This document shows positions 8,260-17,799 of a stretch of DNA of 64,000 bases, in pieces. A model generated the notes under the pieces. It did not search any database. It was not told where the DNA came from and worked only from the letters and a program-made list of their open reading frames with translations. The stretch comes from an uncultured Candidatus Melainabacteria bacterium (lineage in GTDB: Bacteria; Cyanobacteriota; Vampirovibrionia; Gastranaerophilales; Gastranaerophilaceae). Made by a program: the position numbers and the translations under genes. The stretch covers positions 1 through 64,000 of the forward strand of contig CAKVDZ010000010.1 in NCBI GenBank assembly GCA_934728585.1, written 5' to 3'. The stretch's first letter is position 1, and each line of letters opens with the position of its first letter.

Positions 8260-9612
8260 ATGAAAAAAAATTGGTTTGAAAAAAAAGTTTTAATATTAGG
8301 TTTATCAAAAAGCGGAATTTCAGCTGCAAAATACCTTAGCGAAAAATGCGCAAATGTTTATATAACTGAAAGTCGAGAAGAAAAACCTGAGGACAAAAAA
8401 CTTATTGAAGAATTAAACTCACTTGATATAAAAGTAGAAATGGGCGGACATAGCGATGAATTTATCAAAGATAGTTATATTGCAATCGCAAGCCCTGGAA
8501 TACCACCTCACAGTGAAATTTTCAAACGTGTAAAAGAAAATAATGTTCCAATAATTTCTGAAATTGAACTTGCATATTCTGAAAGTTTAAAACCTTTTAT
8601 CGCTATTACTGGAACTAACGGAAAAACAACAACCACAGCACTTACAGCCCATATTTTGAGCGAAGAATATAACGCAGAACCTTGTGGCAACTATGGTGTA
8701 CCACCCTGTGATTTGTTAAATAAAACTGATTTAGACTATTTTGTTTGCGAAGTAAGTTCGTTCCAACTTGAAACAAGCAATTCATTCCAACCACAAATCT
8801 CTTGCTGGTTGAATTTCACACCTGACCATATTGATTGGCATCAAGGTTTAGAAAATTATTTTAATGCAAAGGCAAAAATTTTCAAATTCCCTCAATTGCC
8901 AGCATTTGCAATATTTAACGGACAAGACGAAAAATTATTAGAATTTTCGAAAACTTGTCAATCTGAAGTATTTTTATTCGACAAAAAACAAGACAACAAC
9001 TGTTGTTACATAGAAGATGAAAAAATTTATTTCTGCAGAAATAAAAAAATAGAAGAAATCATTACGTTGGAAGAATGCCCACTAATCGGTCATCATAACT
9101 ATCAAAACGTAATGTGTGCAATAATTGTTGCAAAAATTGAAGGTATTTCAAACGAAGACATAAAAAAAGCAATAATGTCGTTTAAAGTGCCTGAACACAG
9201 ACTTGAATTCGTTACAAAAATTGGCAAAACTGATTTTTATAACGACTCAAAAGCAACAAACCCAGAATCTGCAATCGTTGCAATTAACTCATTTAATGAC
9301 AAAGACGTAGTTTTAATCGCAGGAGGCAGAGATAAAAACACTGATTTAAAAGAATTTTGCGAGTCAATTAACAAACACGTTAAAACAGTTATTTTGATTG
9401 GTGAAGCTGGAAAACGATTTGAAGAAAATCTAAAACAAAATGGATTTGATAACATAATTTTTGAAGAAACTATGCAAAACGCGATAGATAAAGGTTTGTC
9501 GCTAAATCCTGATGTAGTGCTTCTATCTCCAGCTTGCGCAAGCTTCGATATGTTCAGCGGTTACGAAGAACGAGGAAAAGTATTTAAAGATTATGTATTA
9601 TCAAAAGTATAA
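8260..9612 (+). CDS. murD: UDP-N-acetylmuramoylalanine--D-glutamate ligase
   Basis: A 450-residue cytoplasmic Mur ligase that adds D-Glu to UDP-MurNAc-L-Ala. It has an N-terminal Rossmann-like UDP-binding domain, the ATP loop GTNGKTTTTAL near residue 117, a central VSSFQLE motif, and the C-terminal-domain motifs HRLEFV and NDSKATNPES. It starts 2 nt after the mraY stop and its last 20 bp overlap ftsW. Confidence 0.95.
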   Translation: MKKNWFEKKVLILGLSKSGISAAKYLSEKCANVYITESREEKPEDKKLIEELNSLDIKVEMGGHSDEFIKDSYIAIASPGIPPHSEIFKRVKENNVPIISEIELAYSESLKPFIAITGTNGKTTTTALTAHILSEEYNAEPCGNYGVPPCDLLNKTDLDYFVCEVSSFQLETSNSFQPQISCWLNFTPDHIDWHQGLENYFNAKAKIFKFPQLPAFAIFNGQDEKLLEFSKTCQSEVFLFDKKQDNNCCYIEDEKIYFCRNKKIEEIITLEECPLIGHHNYQNVMCAIIVAKIEGISNEDIKKAIMSFKVPEHRLEFVTKIGKTDFYNDSKATNPESAIVAINSFNDKDVVLIAGGRDKNTDLKEFCESINKHVKTVILIGEAGKRFEENLKQNGFDNIIFEETMQNAIDKGLSLNPDVVLLSPACASFDMFSGYEERGKVFKDYVLSKV

Positions 9613-10801
9613 TCCAAAAAATGAATCTCGATACACTCCAAAACAAAGTGTAATCCTAACTCCGCCAGATAAGACGGTTATGATTGTTGTTGCATTTTTG
9701 GTTACAATAGGCATAATTTCTATCTTTTCGGCAAGTGCGCCTAAATGTATGGAGCTTGGACAAAATCCAGCAAGATTTGCATTATTTCAAATTTTCTTCC
9801 TAATTTTAGGCGTAATCGGTATGAGATTTTTTATCAACTATGATTACAAAAATCTTGTTGTATGGACAATGCCAATTACAATAGGTGTTGTAATCGCGTT
9901 GGTTTTAGTAGCTTTCACTCCTTTAGGGGTAACGGTTAACGAATCAAGGCGGTGGTTGAATATTGGGTTTACGAACCTACAACCCTCCGAATTTGCGAAA
10001 TTTGCCGTCGTACTCTTAATGGCAAGCGCATTTTATAGGAATAGTAAAATCTTTGACCCAAATAAATGGATATATTTTATTCCTGTTTTAATTATGGTTG
10101 GCTTAATTTATAAACAACCTAACTTAAGTATGGTTATTTTACTATTTATGACATCATTAGTCGTATGGCTAAGTGCTGGTGGTCCATTGAAAACCATTCT
10201 ATCACTTGGTTTTGCTGGTGCAATAACTCTTGCAGCAACTATTACAACTGCTTTGAATAGTACTCTTTTGGCTCGTTTCATTAAGCCATATCAGTTAACA
10301 CGTATTACAACTTGGTTAAATCCAGAACAGTACGCTTTAACCTCTGGTTATCAAATTATTCAGGCGCTTACAGCTTTTGCAGCAGGTGGTTTCTGGGGTG
10401 TAGGCTTTGGTAATTCTAAACAAAAGTTATACTGGCTTCCTGAATCACATACTGACTTTATTTTCGCTGTAATCGGTGAAGAATTAGGCTGGTTAGGCTG
10501 TATTTTAGTAATAGGCTTATTCTGGACATTAATTCACAGAGGACTAATTATTGCTTCAAGATGTCCTGATATGTATGGAAAATTGCTTGCTGTTGGTATA
10601 ACTTTCTCAATCGGCTTCCAAGCATTTTTGAATATTTCCGTTGCAACATCATTCCTACCAGCAACAGGTGTTCCGTTACCATTCATAAGCTATGGTGGTT
10701 CTTCATTAATGGTATCTTTATGGATGATAGGTGTTTTATTAAACATTTCTAAAAAACGAGTAAAAAAAATAAGGGTTAATTCAAATGTCAGATTCTTGTA
10801 A
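9593..10801 (+). CDS. ftsW: SEDS-family peptidoglycan glycosyltransferase FtsW
   Basis: A 402-residue membrane protein with about ten helices that polymerises septal glycan with a partner transpeptidase. SEDS signatures are LPESHTDFIFAVIGEELG and, near the C-terminus, FISYGGSSL. The N-terminal 30 residues are polar and cytoplasmic. Its context inside a mur cluster between murD and murG supports FtsW rather than RodA. The start lies inside murD (20-bp overlap), so it probably depends on translational coupling. Confidence 0.92.
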   Translation: MYYQKYNPKNESRYTPKQSVILTPPDKTVMIVVAFLVTIGIISIFSASAPKCMELGQNPARFALFQIFFLILGVIGMRFFINYDYKNLVVWTMPITIGVVIALVLVAFTPLGVTVNESRRWLNIGFTNLQPSEFAKFAVVLLMASAFYRNSKIFDPNKWIYFIPVLIMVGLIYKQPNLSMVILLFMTSLVVWLSAGGPLKTILSLGFAGAITLAATITTALNSTLLARFIKPYQLTRITTWLNPEQYALTSGYQIIQALTAFAAGGFWGVGFGNSKQKLYWLPESHTDFIFAVIGEELGWLGCILVIGLFWTLIHRGLIIASRCPDMYGKLLAVGITFSIGFQAFLNISVATSFLPATGVPLPFISYGGSSLMVSLWMIGVLLNISKKRVKKIRVNSNVRFL

Positions 10802-11918
10802 GAAAAAATATACTTACTTTATCACTGGTGGTGGTACTGGAGGACATATCTATCCTGCAATTGCGGTTGCACAAGCCTTAAGAAAAGATGAAACAACCAA
10901 AGATATTTATTATATTGGCAACCCTGACAATATGGAATATTCTATTGCAAGAAAAAATCGTTTTAAATTTTTACCAATAAAAGTATCTGGAATGCCAAGA
11001 AAATTAAACATTTCATTTTTAAAATGGGGTATTGAATTAGAATTTGCAAATTGGAGAGCGTTATACTACCTTTGGAGATTTAAGCCCGACGCTATTTTAG
11101 GCACAGGTGGTTACGTTTCAGCTCCTGCTCTATTTGCATCAAATTTGTCCAAAACACCTTATATGATTCACGATTGTGACGCACAACCTGGAATTGTTTC
11201 AAGATTTGTTGCACCTATGGCAAAAACTGTTTCACTTGCATTTGAAGACTCTGCGCACAATTTAAGGGCGCAAAACATTCACATCAACGGAAATCCGATA
11301 AGAGAAGAATTTAAAACTCTTACAAAAGAACAAGCAAGAGAAAATCTAAGTCTTGAAAACAAAACTACTCTCTGCATTATGGGCGGTTCACAAGGCGCAA
11401 AATCAATTGATAATGCCACTGTAGGAATTTTAAAAAACTTGCTTGAAAAATATGATATTCAAATAATTTTCCAAACTGGTGCAAAACATTATGACAACAC
11501 AATCTCACAACTTAAAGAAATTTATCCTGAATATGAAAATAACAAAAATTTATTAATAAAACCATATTTTGATGATATGGTAACAGTGCTAAAAGCTTCT
11601 GATATTGCAGTTTCTAGAGCTGGTTCATTGAGTTTATCAGAAATCTGTGCATGCTCAATTGCGCCAATTCTAATTCCATATCCATACGCAGCAGCAGATC
11701 ATCAAAGAAAAAATGCTAAATCGTTGTTAAACAAAGATGCTTGCCTATATTTGGAAGATGAAGATACAACTTCTGAAAATTTAATGCAAAAAATTGAAGA
11801 ATTACTTTTAAACCCTGAAAGGCTTCATCAAATACAAGAAAACACTGGAAAATTGGCAAAATTAGACGCAACTGAAAAAATTGTGGAACAGTTAAAAAAA
11901 GTAGCAAGCCATGAGTAA
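10785..11918 (+). CDS. murG: UDP-GlcNAc--lipid I N-acetylglucosaminyltransferase
   Basis: A 377-residue GT28 glycosyltransferase that adds GlcNAc to lipid I on the inner face of the membrane, making lipid II. The N-terminal GGGTGGHIYPA loop (about 14-24), GTGGYVSAPA, GNPIREEF, GGSQGAKSID and the UDP-GlcNAc-binding SRAGSLSLSE are all present. It overlaps the end of ftsW by 17 bp and the start of folC by 8 bp. Confidence 0.95.
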   Translation: MSDSCKKKYTYFITGGGTGGHIYPAIAVAQALRKDETTKDIYYIGNPDNMEYSIARKNRFKFLPIKVSGMPRKLNISFLKWGIELEFANWRALYYLWRFKPDAILGTGGYVSAPALFASNLSKTPYMIHDCDAQPGIVSRFVAPMAKTVSLAFEDSAHNLRAQNIHINGNPIREEFKTLTKEQARENLSLENKTTLCIMGGSQGAKSIDNATVGILKNLLEKYDIQIIFQTGAKHYDNTISQLKEIYPEYENNKNLLIKPYFDDMVTVLKASDIAVSRAGSLSLSEICACSIAPILIPYPYAAADHQRKNAKSLLNKDACLYLEDEDTTSENLMQKIEELLLNPERLHQIQENTGKLAKLDATEKIVEQLKKVASHE

Positions 11919-13065
11919 AAATTACAAAAAAGCCCTTGAATTGTTGACTTCTCAAGGAAAATTTTATATAAATTTAGGACTTGAAAGAATTCGCGCAATT
12001 CTTGAATTGATGGGCAATCCGCAAAAAAAAATAAAATGTGTTCACGTTGCTGGAACAAACGGCAAAGGCTCTGTTTGCGCAATTCTTAGCACAATTTTAA
12101 CCGAAGCTGGCTACAAAACAGGTTTGTTCACTAGTCCTCACATTTTCAAATATACAGAAAGAATTCAAATTGACGGGAAACAAATTGACGAAGACGTTTT
12201 TGCGGAAAAAATCTTCAAAATTCAGGAACTTTCTGAAAAAAATAATATTCACCTAACAGAATTTGAAATTTTAACTGCCGTTATGTTTGAATATTTTGCA
12301 GAAAACAATGTTGATTTTGCAGTAATTGAAGTTGGTTTAGGTGGAAAATATGATTCAACAAATGTTATTGAAAAACCGCTTTGCTCAATAATTACAACCA
12401 TTGACCTTGACCACACAGAACGACTTGGCGACACAATCGAAAAAATTGCCGAAGAAAAAGCTGGAATTATTAAACCTAATTGTCCAGTGGTTCTAAACGC
12501 TTCAAACAAAGGATTTAACGTGATTAAATCACACACAGTTGAAGATCAATTAATTATCGCGCACGAATTTAGCCTTGGCGAAATGAGTTTGAAAGGATTT
12601 CACCAACAAGAAAACCTTGCTCTTGCGGTAAGTTCGCTATTATTGTTAGTTCCTGACATTAAAATAGTAACAATTCAAAATGCAATTAAAAAAGTTGTTC
12701 ACCATGGAAGATTTGAATTTTTTGCAGATAAAAAACTTCTTGTTGATGGAGCTCACAACCCTAATGGAATAAGCATTTTAAAACAAAATTTGGATATTTA
12801 TTTTAAAGATTATAATTTACGTTTTATTTTTGGTTGCTTAAAAAACAAGGACTACCCAAAAATGGTAGACATACTGTTTAAAGAGGGTGACGAAATATAT
12901 TTCAATCACTTTAACCACGCAAATTCTGCAACTTACGAAGAACTTTCTTCTGTTTGCAAATATCCATCAAAAGAATACAATGGAAATTTACCTGAATTCA
13001 ACGGAATAACAGTTGTATGCGGTTCTCTTTATATGATTTCAGAAGTTATGAAAGATTTTAATTAA
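11911..13065 (+). CDS. folC: Dihydrofolate synthase / folylpolyglutamate synthase
   Basis: A 384-residue Mur-ligase-fold enzyme that adds glutamate to dihydropteroate and folates. HVAGTNGKGSVCAILS near residue 45 is the ATP loop; TSPHI, GLGGKYDSTNV and the C-terminal VDGAHNPNG are FolC rather than MurC signatures. It is somewhat shorter than the usual 420-430 residues. It is the last gene of the mur cluster, at a place where murC or murB is often found, and overlaps murG by 8 bp. Confidence 0.9.
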   Translation: MSKNYKKALELLTSQGKFYINLGLERIRAILELMGNPQKKIKCVHVAGTNGKGSVCAILSTILTEAGYKTGLFTSPHIFKYTERIQIDGKQIDEDVFAEKIFKIQELSEKNNIHLTEFEILTAVMFEYFAENNVDFAVIEVGLGGKYDSTNVIEKPLCSIITTIDLDHTERLGDTIEKIAEEKAGIIKPNCPVVLNASNKGFNVIKSHTVEDQLIIAHEFSLGEMSLKGFHQQENLALAVSSLLLLVPDIKIVTIQNAIKKVVHHGRFEFFADKKLLVDGAHNPNGISILKQNLDIYFKDYNLRFIFGCLKNKDYPKMVDILFKEGDEIYFNHFNHANSATYEELSSVCKYPSKEYNGNLPEFNGITVVCGSLYMISEVMKDFN

Positions 13066-13153
13066 TCTATAGCAAAAAAATACCCCTAATCGGGGCGAAA
13101 AGAATGAGCAATCAAAAGAGTTGAGGATTTACAACTATATAATAAACTATTGA

Positions 13154-13192
13154 GGCGGTCGTTTCATTAGATGAAACGACCGCCTTTTATTT
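13154..13192 (+). terminator. Terminator of the mur-folC cluster
   Basis: Perfect 14-bp stem (GGCGGTCGTTTCAT / ATGAAACGACCGCC) with loop TAG, followed by TTTTATTTT. A smaller ACCCC/GGGG hairpin lies at about 13082-13096. The style, a long GC-rich stem with a 3-nt loop, recurs at 37774. Confidence 0.9.
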
Positions 13193-13212
13193 TAAAATAT
13201 TATACTTTGTGA

Positions 13213-14853
13213 CTACAAAACTCTTTGTTCTTTTACTTGAGCGTTTACGTCAACTTCATAATTTTTTGATTTGATATTTGCTCTAAAGAAATCATCATAA
13301 TTTTTGTTTATTGATGTGAAGTTTTCTCTTACATTTGCAAAGTCTTTTTTAGAAAGCATTTTGTTTGATAAAAGAATTTTGTAATCTTTATTCATATCAA
13401 TATCTTCAAATTCGCCTGTTTGTTGATTTCTGCATTTTACGGCATCTTGATATGTTTTATCGCTTTTGCCAGCTTCAATTTGTTCGATTAGACTTCTGTT
13501 TACTTGGAAGTCTGACCATTGAATTAAAGTGTTACGAGTTGGCGCTTGCAAGTTTGATTTAACATTTTTGGCAATAATATCAACCATATCAGAACCTTTA
13601 ACGTTACCAACATTCAAGTTTTGAGATTCAACATCAATTCCGTCAAAGATTTTTAATAAATTCAAGTTGTTAGAACCCTCTTTAATTCCGCCTCTAACGT
13701 AAGAAGATTGTAATGCAACTGATGCCAAATCTGGCATTTCTTTTCTTGCTTGTTCTGCAACTGTTGAAGTCAAATAGTTTGTCAATTCTGTATTTGCATA
13801 TCTAATTTTGTCAGAATATTCAAGTTCAGATGCACCTTTCATTTTTACTAAAGGTTTAACATCTTCAACAAAGTTTTTATCTAAAAACGCTTTAACATCT
13901 TTATTTTCGGCTGAATTTTCAGTGATATACATATTAAATCCAACATCTTTAAGGTTTCCGTCATCGTCAAATTTGAAGTTTACAGATTTAACGATTTCGT
14001 TATCTTTACCCAAAGAGTTAATCATAGTTTTACCATCATTAGCGTTATCTCTTGTATGATCATGACCGTTTAAAATAACGTTAATATTCGGAACATTGTT
14101 TTCAATCATCTTAGAAATTGGAGCGCCCATGTGAGAAAGCAACACGACAGCGCCTTTTGGGTGTTTTTCTTTAAATTCTTGAACTTGTTTATTTAAAACT
14201 TCAAAAGTTTTTTGCAAATCAGCTTCTGAAATTTGCGTGTCTTTTTTATTGTTGTTGTCGTAAAGTTCAGTTTGCGTTAATTTGCCTTTTAAACTTGGAA
14301 TTGTAACCCCCAAGAACAAAACATTGTGTTTCAAATCAGGGTTTTTATCATCTTGAACTTCGTAAACTTTCGAAGTCACTATATCTGGGTGAGTTTTCAT
14401 TAAACCTGAAACTAGCGGAGATTTTTCCAAATCCACATTTGTTACAAGTGTTTTAACAGGTTCATCTTTTAATTTGTTATATAAAAACTCATCGCCACCG
14501 TCATAACAATGATTTCCAGGAGCATAAACTGTATCAAAATTATTTTTTACAAAGCCTTTCACTGTGTTTACAACTTTATCCAAAAAGTTAGCTTGAATAT
14601 CGCCATTAGAAAGTTCTGGACGTGTCATATAACCTTTTTTATGAGGGTTCATAAAGAAATCACCTGCAATAGCGAACATATTCAAAGTACTTTTTTCATC
14701 GGCTTTTTTAAAAATATCGCCTTTATTTTGTTCTATAGTACCAACTAATTTTGGCAAATTATGTACATTCCCGTGATTATCAGACATCGCAATAATGTTT
14801 ACCTGAGCGGCTTTGAAACCAATTTGCGGACGCATAAAATTAGTTAATTTCAC
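13213..14853 (-). CDS. 5'-nucleotidase-like metallophosphoesterase
   Basis: A calcineurin-type phosphoesterase with a nucleotidase-like C-terminal domain. Metal-binding motifs in order: SDNHGN (about 24), AGDFF, GNHCYD (about 113), LLSHMG and NGHDHT (about 262). From about 350 on it resembles the substrate-binding domain of UDP-sugar hydrolases/5'-nucleotidases. There is no signal peptide, although family members are usually exported. An ATG at 14886 is possible, but AAGGAAGGTG sits 4 nt before the GTG at 14853, so that start (546 aa) is chosen. The N-terminus holds a short PQIGFKAA stretch before the fold begins. Substrate unknown. Confidence 0.82.
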   Translation of the reverse strand: MKLTNFMRPQIGFKAAQVNIIAMSDNHGNVHNLPKLVGTIEQNKGDIFKKADEKSTLNMFAIAGDFFMNPHKKGYMTRPELSNGDIQANFLDKVVNTVKGFVKNNFDTVYAPGNHCYDGGDEFLYNKLKDEPVKTLVTNVDLEKSPLVSGLMKTHPDIVTSKVYEVQDDKNPDLKHNVLFLGVTIPSLKGKLTQTELYDNNNKKDTQISEADLQKTFEVLNKQVQEFKEKHPKGAVVLLSHMGAPISKMIENNVPNINVILNGHDHTRDNANDGKTMINSLGKDNEIVKSVNFKFDDDGNLKDVGFNMYITENSAENKDVKAFLDKNFVEDVKPLVKMKGASELEYSDKIRYANTELTNYLTSTVAEQARKEMPDLASVALQSSYVRGGIKEGSNNLNLLKIFDGIDVESQNLNVGNVKGSDMVDIIAKNVKSNLQAPTRNTLIQWSDFQVNRSLIEQIEAGKSDKTYQDAVKCRNQQTGEFEDIDMNKDYKILLSNKMLSKKDFANVRENFTSINKNYDDFFRANIKSKNYEVDVNAQVKEQRVL

Positions 14854-15088
14854 AATACACCTTCCTTTATACGCCATGTAAAACATGTGAAGAAAAAAAA
14901 TTGCCTTTTTGCGTAAATTGTAAACAACATGTTATATGTTGATTTTACTGGTATTTTGGCGAGTTTTTAAATAACAACGTTAATTCGTTTTGTAAACAAA
15001 TGTAACAAATAAAAGCAAATGTCTAAAGTTCTCACTAACTTAGTCCGATATATAAAATGTAAGTTGAAAACCTAATGGGATATGTGGT

Positions 15089-15238
15089 ATGTACAACAAT
15101 TTAAGAAATGAACGTATTATTGTTGACATGAAATCATATAACGAAGTTTCTAGCTTAGATGAAGAAAACCGTGATGATGTAGATTTGTATTGCGATTTTC
15201 TTAAAGAAAGATTTTTAACATTATCTGGTAATAACTAG
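15089..15238 (+). CDS. Small acidic protein, 49 aa, function unknown
   Basis: Not recognised. An ATG-to-TAG frame of 49 residues beginning MYNNLRNERIIVDMKSYNE and ending LKERFLTLSGNN. It is acidic (DEENRDD) and soluble. GGGA lies 8 nt before the ATG and a strong terminator follows at 15294-15325, so it looks like a short monocistronic gene. The 235 bp before it (14854-15088) hold no other ORF. Confidence 0.55.
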   Translation: MYNNLRNERIIVDMKSYNEVSSLDEENRDDVDLYCDFLKERFLTLSGNN

Positions 15239-15293
15239 ATAATAGTGTTTATTAAATTTCCTTATTTCCTTCCCTATACACAAAATTTATTAT

Positions 15294-15325
15294 GCCGTTT
15301 CGAGAGAAACGGCTTTTTATTTGCT
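15294..15325 (+). terminator. Terminator of the 49-aa gene
   Basis: GCCGTTTC-GAGA-GAAACGGC (perfect 8-bp stem) followed by TTTTTATTT. Confidence 0.85.
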
Positions 15326-15466
15326 TCGAATTATTCGGGATATCGTGGGAGTAACGTCCCACGATACCTTACGGGCTGGGTTCACTTCGTTCACACGGCG
15401 CCCTACCGAAAATTCGCCTTATTTCCCCTCTCACAACTCACAGTTCACTATTCACACTTTTGTAAT
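15323..15466. repeat. Mosaic interspersed repeat (copy 1) at the 3' end of recJ
   Basis: Contains a 10-bp hairpin (TATCGTGGGA/TCCCACGATA, 15341-15366), a module shared with 40.2 and 44.3 kb (CACACGGCGCCCTACC..., 15392-15418) and CTCACAACTCAC-type words at 15429-15456. It is more GC-rich than its surroundings. The recJ stop codon lies inside it. Confidence 0.75.
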
Positions 15467-17795
15467 CCAAGGTTGTTTTATAATCCACTATTTCATCTAA
15501 CAATTCTTTAAATTCCGCATATTCAATACAATGTAGAGCATGAGATAGCTCAATATTATTCAAAAATTCCAAAACATAAGTGTGGTCTTTTTGTTTAAGA
15601 ACTTTTATCATTTGACATTTGGTTAAAATATTAATCAATTTTTCAATACATTCTTCAGTCAAAGCCAAGAAAGACGCACTTTTTTGCAAATCAAATTCAC
15701 CATTTTTATTATTACAAGCAAATTTAATCATACCAGAAATAGTTTTTAACAAATTTTGCTCATTATAGTTCAAGTTATCACAGGGCATATAATGAATGTG
15801 ACGCGGAGAAACAGTTTTTATAATACTTTCCATACATTCTTCTGATGGTGGATAGTCAAAAAACATTATACTATCTGCTTTTTTAACATTTTGACGCGAT
15901 ACAACTCGCTCAAAAATTGCTTTATAAGGTTTTAGAGAATTGATTACTTCCTGATTTTCTGCAAAAACAATTATATTTAGCTTTGAAGTTTTGATATAAT
16001 CTTCTACTTGAGCAAAAATATCTGTTTTATTTCTGTGATCAAAAAACTTGATTTCATTAGGGTTTGAAACAATTTCTTCTTTCAAATTTTCGCTGTGAAT
16101 ATCCTCAACTATCAACTGCAAGCTTGTTGTATCTCTAAACGTGTTCAATTTTGGTGAAAATGCAACATCTAACTTGTCACCAACAACAAGCGAAATATCA
16201 CCATGCGACCACCAAACACAAGTGTAAACAGCGTCATTACCTTGAACTTTCAATCGCAAATGGTTCTTCTTTTCCCCCATCAACGTTTTTTCTTTTAGGA
16301 CAAAATCATTTATCGCAAAAATAGGAGATGGATTAGACGCGCCAAACGGTTCTAGTTTTGAGATTTCGTCAACAAGTGTTATATCCAAATCTTTTTCATC
16401 AAGCGCTAAATCAATATTAACAATCGGTTTGAACTCTTGACCCTCTGACATTTCTTTAATAGTGTTATTCAAAGCTTGTTTTACTTGTTCAAAAGTAGCT
16501 TTTTCTTCTGAAAAAGACAAGCCAGCAGCCATTTCATGCCCGCCAAATCCGTTTAAAAGTTCAGAAATTGAATCAATTGCATCATAAAGGTTTATACCCT
16601 TAACACTTCTTGCTGAACAGCGATATTGCTTACTTTCAGAATGATATGTCATAATAAATGCAGGTTTGTAGTATTTTTCAACAAATTTTGAAGCTACAAT
16701 ACCGATAATTCCTACATTCCAATCTTTTTTGAATAAAATTATCGCATTATCATCTGTATTTCCATTCAAATACATTTCTTCAGCTTCCAAAAACGTGTTT
16801 TCACAAAGCTCTTGACGAGTTTTATTCAATTCGTTTAGGGTTTGAACTGCATATTCTATTTCGATTTTGTTATCTGAAAGCAACAATTTTAAAGCAATTT
16901 CAACATTATCAAGTCTGCCCGTAGCGTTAATTCTAGGTGCAACACCAAAAGCAATATTATCCGAATTTATCCCAGCATCAAGACTATATCCAGCACTTTC
17001 TAGCAATTTTGTCAAACCGTAATGTTGCCCTTTAGAGATAAGCTCCAATCCTTTCATTACAAAATAACGATTTTCACCAATCAAAGGAACAATATCTGCT
17101 ATGGTACCAACGGCTACTAATGGAAGTAACTCGTAGATAAATTCTGGCTTTTCATAATATAAAAGTAATGCTTGCGCCAGTTTAAATGCAACACCACAAC
17201 CAGCAAGTGCAGTTAATTCTTGAATTTTTTTTGCACTCAAACTTTCGTCTAAAGAATTTGGCGCTTTTGGATTAATTATTGCAAAACTTTCTGGCAAAAT
17301 TTCTGGCGCTTCGTGGTGGTCTGTCAAAATAACATCTACACCAAAACTTTTTATAAAAGCAACCTCGTTAACGTTGCTAATACCGCAGTCTACGGTAATT
17401 ATAACTTTTGGCTTTTCATGTTCTTTATCAGTCATAAGGCTCATAAAAGCCTTTGTATTCATTCCGTGACCCTCGTTTTCGCGGTCTGGAATGTAATAAC
17501 CAACATTTGCGCCTAAATGTGTTAAAGTTTTCATCAAAACTGAAGTTGAAGTTATGCCATCTGCGTCAAAATCGCCATAAATAATTATTCTTTGTTTTTC
17601 GTCGATTGCTTTTGATAGTCTTTCGACTGATTTTTCCATATCACAAAATGCTGTCGGTTCTGATAACTTCATATCAAGCGGATTTAAAAATTCTTTTATA
17701 TCAGCCTTTTTTGTAATTCCGCGCACAGCTAAAAGCCTTTCTATTAAAGGCTTGTTAGCAATATCCCCTTTTTTGATTACCCAATCTTTTCGCAT
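15438..17795 (-). CDS. recJ: Single-stranded-DNA-specific 5'-3' exonuclease RecJ
   Basis: A 785-residue DHH-family exonuclease acting in recombination and mismatch repair. GDFDADGITST (about 78), VDCGIS, TDHHEAP (about 161) and the DHHA1 motif GFGGHEMAAGLS (about 415) are intact, followed by an OB-like domain and a long C-terminal extension of unclear role. The last residues (DYKSVNSEL) and the stop codon are encoded by the interspersed repeat at 15.4 kb, so the original end has probably been replaced. It lies 4 nt downstream of ctp, so the two are likely co-transcribed. Confidence 0.93.
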   Translation of the reverse strand: MRKDWVIKKGDIANKPLIERLLAVRGITKKADIKEFLNPLDMKLSEPTAFCDMEKSVERLSKAIDEKQRIIIYGDFDADGITSTSVLMKTLTHLGANVGYYIPDRENEGHGMNTKAFMSLMTDKEHEKPKVIITVDCGISNVNEVAFIKSFGVDVILTDHHEAPEILPESFAIINPKAPNSLDESLSAKKIQELTALAGCGVAFKLAQALLLYYEKPEFIYELLPLVAVGTIADIVPLIGENRYFVMKGLELISKGQHYGLTKLLESAGYSLDAGINSDNIAFGVAPRINATGRLDNVEIALKLLLSDNKIEIEYAVQTLNELNKTRQELCENTFLEAEEMYLNGNTDDNAIILFKKDWNVGIIGIVASKFVEKYYKPAFIMTYHSESKQYRCSARSVKGINLYDAIDSISELLNGFGGHEMAAGLSFSEEKATFEQVKQALNNTIKEMSEGQEFKPIVNIDLALDEKDLDITLVDEISKLEPFGASNPSPIFAINDFVLKEKTLMGEKKNHLRLKVQGNDAVYTCVWWSHGDISLVVGDKLDVAFSPKLNTFRDTTSLQLIVEDIHSENLKEEIVSNPNEIKFFDHRNKTDIFAQVEDYIKTSKLNIIVFAENQEVINSLKPYKAIFERVVSRQNVKKADSIMFFDYPPSEECMESIIKTVSPRHIHYMPCDNLNYNEQNLLKTISGMIKFACNNKNGEFDLQKSASFLALTEECIEKLINILTKCQMIKVLKQKDHTYVLEFLNNIELSHALHCIEYAEFKELLDEIVDYKTTLDYKSVNSEL

Positions 17796-17799
17796 TTTT

